This document shows positions 45,641-52,985 of a stretch of 52,985 bases of DNA, piece by piece. Numbering within the stretch: position 1 is the first letter of the stretch; each line of letters opens with the position of its first letter. This stretch comes from Lactifluus volemus (taxonomy: Eukaryota > Basidiomycota > Agaricomycetes > Russulales > Russulaceae), in the NCBI GenBank assembly GCA_022376515.1, contig WTXI01000253.1, positions 1 to 52,985 on the forward strand. Direction: 5' to 3'. The notes below the pieces were generated by a model. It was not told the origin of the DNA. It saw nothing but the letters and a program-made list of their open reading frames with translations, and made no database searches. The position numbers and the translations under genes are program-made.

Positions 45641-46740
45641 ATGAGGAACAAGGGAGAGGAGGAGGTTGTTCAACGCGTACAAGTTGGGTTGACGGAGAGC
45701 GTGGATTGGGAAAAAATATGGAGTCGTAGCCCAGAAGGTGACATCTTGCCCTTAGCGCTACGGGGAGTCGGGGACTCAGGTACGTGCATCCCTTCCACTC
45801 GTCCCGTTGTGCGATAACTCTGTCAAGCCATAGAAGAAAGGACGTGCATACAATCACCACCTTCACAGATAACGCTCCTCAGGGCCTCAATAAATCACTT
45901 TCCTCTTTTCCACATGCGACCAAGGTCCGCTCTCCTTTACGCGTGTTGCACGGCATCCCGCACTAATTTTCTCTTCAAGGCTAGGCCTTTTTGGCTCTTC
46001 CACGCCCTTCGCGACGGGAAGACCTTATATACTTCTCTATGGTGGCTCGGTAAGCTGTTCTGGTGCCGATGGGATCGCTCTCTCGGCTGGTCCACGGCCA
46101 ACGTTACAGACGACATTCCATGGGCTACGCGCCATCACGGAGCCACTCAAAGCGACTCGGTGTGTCCATTTTCTTCGATGGTGGCCTACATAAGAATTAT
46201 ATGCGCTCATTTCTTTATGCAGGTCAGAGGGTAATCTCGTCAATGAGCTCGATAACGTGAACCTGACTACGCTCCTCATTTCCGCTATCGAGAAGAGTGT
46301 GCTCACCGGCCGAGCAGCTAAGGACGATGAATTCTATCTCGGTGTACTGCGTGATGATGAGCTATGGGAAATACGTCACATCATGTCTGGCGGCCCCTCG
46401 CGCGGGACGATGGCACTTGAGACAGAGACTGCTCCTGGGGAGGGCACGTCCGTTCAGGTACGGCACTTGTTTCACTATGGCGGTCTGTGGAAAAAATATT
46501 CAGATATTGTTTGAATAGCTATCTCACCGCCCCAATGACGATGCTGTGCCCACAGTCTGGCCTCACTTATTGTTGGCTGCGCTAGAGTCCGACTCGGCAC
46601 CAGTTGAAAGAGAACATTCGGTCACAATTGTTGAACACGCGTTCGTGGCTGCGAGCGAGAATGGATTCATGGTGCGTCGCAGTGACGAGGTGGCCTGGAC
46701 GTGCACTTCCCCTGGCTCTGCGGCTCAACTGGGATGGTGA
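45641..46740 (+). CDS. Divergent NLR-linked gene of unknown function, copy 3 (most complete)
   Basis: I do not recognise the family. A possible start is ATG 45641 (MRNKGEEE, continuing VQVGLTESVDWEKI). The well-supported part is an exon from about 46221 (acceptor TATGCAG|GT) with SEGNLVNELDNVNLTTLLIS, TGRAAKDDEFYLGVLRDDEL and HIMSGGPSRGTMALETETAP. An intron at 46459-46519 (GTACGG...GAATAG) follows. The last exon has NDDAVPTVWPHLLLAALESD, VTIVEHAFVAASENGFM and DEVAWTCTSPGSAAQLGW, and ends at TGA 46738-46740. Unlike copies 1 (nonsense codon) and 2 (35-bp deletion), this stretch is open; it has an in-frame 18-bp deletion. No signal peptide or membrane segment is evident. The first exons are tentative. 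Confidence 0.45.
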
Positions 46741-47395
46741 TCATGCAAGCTGAATAGAATGTTAGTTGCGTGTTCAGATATTGCAATCGAAATGCGGGCA
46801 TTTTTGGCATTTTTCACAAGTTGTTAGGGTAAGATGCAATAGAGATAACAGACTTGTTCATCTGAAAAGCCTTTCTTCCATGGGTATATCGTCTCAAACG
46901 AGACGACTTGTGGTTCGAGCTGTTCCCTATAGAGGAGTCGTCAGTTGACAATCCTTGGTTCAGTAAGTTTTCGTCGCCTTTTATTTTAGGTCCCATGATC
47001 GCATGATAGGTGATAACGGTGTATCACCATCTCCGGCTTTCTCGGTGGGCTTTAGCTCTTCCCACTGGTAGTCCATAGCATTCCAGGAGAAGAGAAGTGG
47101 TATTGGGTACTATATTACAAACCATCCTTCCGGTATCAGACTATGTGTCTATACAATTGGAAATTCTACTGTAGAGGAAGACAACTAAGATAACGACCTG
47201 ATCACCGGTACCCAAAGAAAAAAATGTGATTATGGCAGGTAATGATAGTGGTATCACATTTATTGAATTGACTTACGGCTGCGACTCGGAGGCGGCCCAA
47301 TCGGATACGAATCATCCGGCCAGAGGCGGTCCGCGCGGGAAGTTCGTCACGAATAGATCTATCGGCCGATCCCGGTCTACATACATTCGCTCAGA
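46741..47395 (+). other. Conserved downstream segment of unit 3, interrupted by a MITE
   Basis: Homologous to 10331-10891 and then 27836-27930. It contains the beta-rich open stretch (GVYTIGNSTVEEDN), here with a TAG at the HW position, and a frame reading MAGNDSGITFIELTYGCDSE. The latter spans the site where the 17 kb block is inserted in unit 1 (47290-47305 here). Confidence 0.35.
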
Positions 47396-47397
47396 TA

Positions 47398-47680
47398 CTA
47401 ACACTGGTTGGGTCATGGGCCATGGTTGGGTCACTGATCAGTCACGCTTATCCACCGGCCATTAGTCCAGAAATCAGCCGGCAAGCGTGACAAACCTGTG
47501 ACAAACCGCTTTTTTTTATTTTGCTATATAACACAATTTCTACCCAAAAAACATACGGAATATGCTTGCATATGGTACTGGATGCCATATGTCAAGTTTT
47601 GTAGTGATTGAGAAAGAATTACATGAGAAATTCGAGGTGGCCCATTACACAACCATGGCCCATGACCCAACCGGTGTTAG
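47398..47680. mobile_element. MITE, Tc1/mariner-like (TA duplication)
   Basis: The 283-bp element has inverted ends CTAACACYGGTTGGGTCATG, extending about 34 bp with two mismatches. It is flanked by TA at 47396-47397 and 47681-47682. Unit 1 (about 27930) has the empty site with a single TA (CAGATAGACCAAT). No coding capacity. The TA duplication suggests mobilisation by a Tc1/mariner-type transposase elsewhere. Confidence 0.9.
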
Positions 47681-47688
47681 TAGACCAA

Positions 47689-48657
47689 TTGAAAGCCGCG
47701 TGGGTTGAACGGTCGTGGTTCGCTGGATCCTGTTCCGCCGGCCCGCTCGACCAAACTAGCATGGCCTTTAAGGAACGAGATGAACAACACGGGCAGCGAG
47801 ATTACTGTGTCGGACATGGCAAGCGCATAACGCTCCGCCTTATCAAATGAGTACATCTCTTCTTTCGTGCACGAGTCGATCGAGAAGCCCGACGAGGATG
47901 AGGTGTACCCGTCTTCGTCTCGCGCTACGGGGTAGTGGAGAGGCGCCCACACGGACACCTGCAGTGTCGTAAAATGCTCCTTGATGACGCGTAATATGTG
48001 CTTGTTCTCCCTGCAGGCTACACAAACAAACCATCGTGAGCGAGTCAATCAACTTATGCGCTGATACGTACATAGTCGATGTTTTCGTAGATGGCGAGGC
48101 AAGTCAAGTTTGGGGCTTTATTAGCAAACGCCCAGAGGACACGCGATGTCGACGGATACTGTACTCAGTCAGGGTTTTTGACACGTAAGCGTCAAGCACT
48201 TGAGGTTCGAACTGACGCCGCGTAGAGATTGCGCCGTGAGCGTCACTAAACCGCATATTGTACCAGAGCACCATTTCTCCCACCCCTCGTAACACGCGAG
48301 GATGTCTGGCAAGATGCGCCAGTAATACCAGCCCATCAGGGTCGCGTCCGAGGTGCCGAGGCGCATTTGGTCGTCATCTGGATAGCCGCCGTGTTCGAAC
48401 GTGGCAAGTTGAGGCTGCTTAGCGAGCCATTGAGAAAGCAGTTCTGCCCATGTGAAGACACATGCAAGACGCTCCAGCTTGAACAGACAGTCGCAGAGTA
48501 TCCGGACGGAGTTGTGGTCACCACCGGCCATGGGCGCTCGCCCTTGACGATTGTGTATGGAGGGAGAAAAACGGAGAAAGCGGGTCTGACCAGAGAGGGG
48601 GGTTAGGGTTAGTATGAAGGAGGCATCGGACTTCCTGTCAGTGCGCCGATACCACAA
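47689..48657 (-). CDS. Conserved hypothetical protein, copy in unit 3 (possibly F-box/LRR-like)
   Basis: Paralogue of the gene at 27925-28928 and nearly collinear with it. The first open part (48657-48169) has VRILCDCLFKLERLACVFTW and LPDILACYEGWEKW. The second (48048-47689) has ACRENKHILRVIKEHFTTLQ and a Ser-rich acidic stretch. At least one intron is needed between them (candidate donor GTACGT near 48074). The MITE sits 8 bp beyond its 3' end. Start, splice pattern and function are unresolved. Confidence 0.45.
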
Positions 48658-49423
48658 TATGGGAGAGACGAGTAAGAGGAATAAAGCATGGGGAGAGTGA
48701 GGGAATTGCCTGCAACGTGATTGTTGTTCATTTGTTGCCTCCCCAGTGCCGTTTTGTAGTTGCCCCGGCGTTCGTGATAGATTTTAATCTATAACCGATA
48801 ACTAGTATGCGATGTGATACTCCTGCATGGGCGATTCGGACCTGTACACTGGCAAGGAAAAGGAATCACGTCGACTTTTGATGTTTCCTGCAACGGTCGA
48901 ATATCTCCCGCACTTCGCGTTGCAAGCCGCCGCAAGCCTTAGGTAACATCGATGTATGGATGTCACTCTGGTAAACAGAAAATATTTCTAGCTCTTCAGC
49001 ATGCCGTGTGTTCGTTGTCCAGCTTGTTAGGATCTATGCAATTCTAACTGACAGATCACACTGAGGGCAACACAGACTCGGAGCTCTCCATGCCAGAGAT
49101 GAAGACTGACACTGTGTAGGGCGGTGAACCAGGTTGCAGAGTGGTTGATTTACACATAGATGGCATGCCAGTGATGCTAAAGTGCGTTGATTATGAAGAA
49201 ACATTAAGCGTTGATAATGTGCAGATGGGAGGCAACAGGACACAAAGGGTGACACAAGAAAATGTCGGACCTGGACCTGGACCTGGCAGAAAGGCAAACC
49301 CCGGTATCCAAAAGAGGATACGAACGCGTGATTGCTTGAGCCCCAACGTGGATTGATGTCGGTAGAAGAGATCATATTTCATAGTACTTTTTTTCGAGAA
49401 AACAACAGTGCATAAAACAGAGT
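48658..49423. other. Intergenic and unit 3' flank repeat, copy 4
   Basis: 48658-49090 matches 28929-29379. 49090-49423 is the flank repeat shared with 2260-2623 and 29380-29700. No gene is called. Confidence 0.5.
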
Positions 49424-52400
49424 CTATCCAGATAAACTATGAACATGTACCGTAGTCCAATTCGATCCATGTACAAACTTTGACAAATCAAGCCAAGTTT
49501 CCTGTTTGCCTGCAATCCAGACCGTGTTAGCTCTATGAAAGTATGTCCGGTGAATCTGGGGACCCATAAGAGGAGTTCACCCTCTTCGCCACATAACCAC
49601 CCATCACTATTAACCAAGAAATCGTTCATAAAATCTACCTTCTCAGTATCCTCCATTCTGACATTCTTCACATGAACCGTGCGATCTTGTGAGGCTGTGG
49701 CTCGGATGTGCTGCCCGTCCGGTGATAGTGCAACATGTTCGGAGTCGACCAATGTAGTGAATCCAGGAATTGGGCCTGCTTCCTCTCCGAATCCTGATAG
49801 GGCATCCCATAGGCGAATCGTGCGATCTGCTGAGGATGAGGCTATGTGCTTCCCATCTGGTGAGAATGCAGCACATAACACTGCATCAGTGTGTCCAATA
49901 AATGAGGAAGCTATTCCCTCTCCTGTCGCGACATCCCACAGGCGAATCGTACGATCACCCGAGGTCGAGGCGATGTACTGTCCGTTTGGCGAAAATGAAA
50001 CAGACCAGACTCGGAGGGTGTGTCCAGTAAACGGGCCCACTATGACCTCTCCTGTTGCGGTATCCCACACACGAATCGTATCATCGAATGAGGCCGAAGC
50101 GATGTGCTTCCCGTCTGGAGAGAGTGCAACAGATGTAACAAGACCAGTGTGTCCAGTAAACGGGTATCCTATGACCACTCCTGTTGCAGCATCCCACACA
50201 AGGATCGTGCAATCTTTTGATCCCGAGGCGATGTGCTGCCCGTCCGGCGAGAATGCCACCGACATGACCGAGTCTGTGTGTCCATTGAACGGGCCGCTAT
50301 GGCCTCCCCTGTTGCGGCATCCCACACGCGAACTGTGCGATCATTCGAGGCCGAGGCAACAAGATCCCCATCTGGTGAAAATGCAACACAGTTGACTGCA
50401 TCTGTGTGTCCAGTAAACGGGCCCGTTACTGCCTCTCTTGTTGTAGCATCCCACATGCGAATTGTGTGATCACGCGAGGCAGACGCAATGCGTAGTCCAT
50501 CCGGTGAGAATGCAACGGATGTGACCCAATCGGTGTGTCCAGAAAATGGGCCCGCGGTGACCTCTCCTGTCGTGACATCCCACACGCAAAGTGTGTGATC
50601 ATCTGATGCCGAGGCGATGCGCTGGCCGTCTGGTGAGAATGCAATCCACCTGACCCAATCGGTGTGTCCAGTAAACGGGCCTGTTGTGGCCTCCTTGGTT
50701 GAGACACCCCACACACGAACTGTGCGATCGAATGAGGCCGAGGCAAGGCGCTGGCCATCTGGGGAGAATGCAACAGAATACACCTGATCGGGGTGTCCAG
50801 TAAATGGGTCTGTTACAGCCTCTCCAGTTGTGGCATCCCACACGCGAATCGTACAATCTCCTGAGGCCGAAGCGATAAGCTTCCCGTCAGGCGAAAATGC
50901 AGCAGAGTTGAGGCAATCTGTGTGACCAGTAAATGGGCCGCCGTGACTTTTCCTATTGCGGCATCCCACACACGAATCGTGTGATCATGCGAGGCTGAAG
51001 CGATGCGCTTTCCATCTGGCGAGAATGCAACAGATCTGATCGTGTCGGTGTGACCAATAAACGGGCCTGCGACAATATCCCCTGTCAAGGCATCCCACAC
51101 GCGAATCGTGCGATCGTGTGAGGCGGAAGCGATGCGCTGCCCGTCAGATGAGAACGTAACAGATCTGACCGCACTGGTGTGTCCAGTAAACGGGCCAGCC
51201 ACGACCCGTCCTGTTGCAACATCCCACACCAGAATGGTGCGATCTCCGAGCCTGAGGTGATGCGCTGGCCATCTGGCGAGAATGCAACAGAGTGACCCAA
51301 TGGTGTGTCCAACGAATGGGCCTGCTACGACCTCTCCAGTTGCGGCATCCCACACTCGAATCGTACGATCTCCGAGCCAGATGCGATGCGCAGCCCGTCT
51401 GGCGAGAATGCGACAGAAGCACCCAATCAGTGTGTCCAGTAAACGGACCCACTACGAGCTCCCCAGTTGTGGCATCCCACACCCGAATCGTGCGATCGTG
51501 AGCCGAGGCAATGAGCTGCCCATCGGGCGAAAATGCAACAGACTCGACGGATTCGCTATGTGCCGGAATCGTCATTTCCAGTGCTGGCCAATGGGTCAAC
51601 TGCCCGCGTTCCAAGGAAAATGTGTGAGGAAATTGGCCAAGGTAACGTTTGACGATGTGGGAAGAAGATGGTGCGAATGGCAGCGCAGATATATATATAT
51701 GCGGGCGCTCCTGGCAATAGCCATCCCGAAGTACCGCACAAACGAAGACGCATCATTCACAAATGCTAGAAAGTTCTCCATCTCCGTTTGTGAAGGCTGC
51801 TGTGATTTTACGCAATGTCACTACATGTCATGCTCGATTATACGATGTACATACCTTCGTTTGGTCAGACCGCAACCAGGAATTCAGAGATGACAATGCT
51901 GGTGAAGCAACGCTGACTTTGCTCTTGATGCTAAGCACTTCCAGCCAAAACAGGAACTTCGTCTCGAACAGGATCGAAATTTCATAAAGGTCTTGCTCGA
52001 AAGCAACATGTTCTAAATGATCGTCCCAGAAAACGCAGGCATACGATAATCCAGGTGGAATGTGCTTGGAAATTCGTGATTCAAGGTCTGGAACATCGCT
52101 GTTCGCAACATATGACGATTCCAGTTCGCAAATGTTGAATTTAGATTGTCCAGCATTAGGCCAACGCACGAATGTGCTAGTTCACGGTGGGAATTCCCAA
52201 GGTCCACATAGAATTCGTTGCTCTTTCTATTTTGAGAAAGTCACGGAATGACGTGTGGAGTGGGACGATCGGACGCGTTCGATCAGATGACGCCACGTTA
52301 CTCAGCAGTGAGCCGAGGTGGCGGAGCATCTCGATAACTGGGCGAGAATCCTCGGGTCATCAATGGGGGCGTGCCGACGCAGAGCGATCAGAATGAAGGA

Positions 52401-52985
52401 TAGTGGTTCGATAGCAGCAAAGAGCTGTCCCATCACCGAACGAAATAGGACCTGTGCTTCATGCGGCTTGAAGTACCCTTCGAGAACTTCTTCATATAGC
52501 TTGTCTAGCGGATCTCGTCCATTCCGATCTCGAGAGTGTCCTAACAGCCGCTGTACGCACTTCTTCTCGCTAAACCCAAAGCTAGCAGGAGGGCTATTTA
52601 TGAATCCACACGAAACGGCTGCCCACTGGAACAAGCCCTTCTGCGCCTTGGCTAGTTCGGCACCATGGACCCTAAATACCTCCGGAGGGAGCTTCTTCTG
52701 AAGGTACATCCGAATATCTTGCTCTGTCTTGGCAGCCAGTTTTGCGTCATCCATATAGAGCATCGACAGATGATGCTTGTGCGAACGCAGATTCGATCCC
52801 ACCTTCTAGCCTCGACGTGACGAGTACACGGAATTCGGCTGGTAACTTTTCGAGATATTCGGCAATAAATGTGTGAATACCGATTCGGCCAATCGCATCA
52901 CCACTCTCATCCAGTGCATCGATGACGATCAGGATAGGACCGGGAAGTGACAGATTCTTGAGCGGTTCGAGAGGAGGGATTCGAA
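49424..52985 (-). pseudogene. C2-NACHT-WD40 NLR-like receptor, copy 4 (many small deletions, runs off the window)
   Basis: The WD40 exon (49424 to about 51800) and the start of the NACHT exon (about 51855-52985) are recognisable, but the frame is broken repeatedly. Deletions of 1-5 bases are seen near 49560, 50295, 50940, 51246, 51290, 51415, 51495, 51705, 51815, 51985, 52141, 52230, 52355, 52390 and 52760. Some also disrupt repeats (HTDWVLL, then a shifted frame). The NACHT motifs lie beyond the right edge. The density of deletions, rising towards the right edge, fits either pseudogenisation or a poorly sequenced contig end. The WD40 repeats that are open (for example [20 protein letters not shown]) resemble copy 2 most closely. 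Confidence 0.85.

Overview
The window looks like a piece of an Agaricomycete (basidiomycete) genome. Coding genes carry short GT-AG introns of about 50-78 bp. The dominant genes are C2-NACHT-WD40 fungal NLR-type STAND receptors of the HET-D/HET-E class. The transposons are of basidiomycete types: a chromodomain Ty3/gypsy element, Tad-like LINE remnants, TIR elements and a solo LTR. Nothing points to a prokaryote, plasmid or virus of an animal or crop.

Layout. (i) 1-2259: the end of a TIR element rich in GCTTAA motifs (to 943) and a short plus-strand gene relic. (ii) About 2260-10890, 27850-29380, 29380-38435 and 38936-52985: a tandem array of four units. Each unit, left to right, has a short repeated 3' flank, a minus-strand NLR (stops at 2624, 29701, 39043 and about 49424), a divergently oriented plus-strand gene of unknown function, and (units 1 and 3) a minus-strand hypothetical gene. 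Unit 4 runs off the right edge. (iii) 10892-27835: a 17 kb nest of transposons inserted into unit 1. It has a 15-bp target-site duplication, and an uninterrupted version of the site is seen in unit 3 near 47290. Inside it are LINE remnants, a solo LTR, a complete TIR element, an almost identical-LTR Ty3/gypsy chromovirus (16584-25044), a truncated cyclophilin-40 gene and a tRNA-like SINE head. (iv) 47398-47680: a 283-bp TA-flanked MITE in unit 3, whose empty site is visible in unit 1 at about 27930.

How the genes relate. The NLRs are expected to be cytosolic non-self/incompatibility receptors: C2 (membrane or lipid contact), a helical signalling region, a NACHT ATPase switch and 14-15 WD40 repeats for recognition. 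Only copy 3 reads through all exons of the C2-linker region without a shift; copies 1 and 2 are frameshifted between C2 and the helical region, and copy 4 is riddled with small deletions. The divergent plus-strand neighbour is likewise least damaged in unit 3. This linked pair is the best candidate here for an undescribed two-gene system. Pairwise similarities between NLR copies switch along their length, which suggests gene conversion.

The Ty3/gypsy element has a clear 11-nt match between its predicted mRNA 5' end and its primer-binding site (Tf1-like self-priming) and an extra zinc-knuckle ORF downstream of integrase. Most of its reading-frame breaks lie in homopolymer runs, and its LTRs differ only by five single-base indels, so many breaks may be sequencing errors. 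All functional statements are inferred from reading the sequence; no database search was run.
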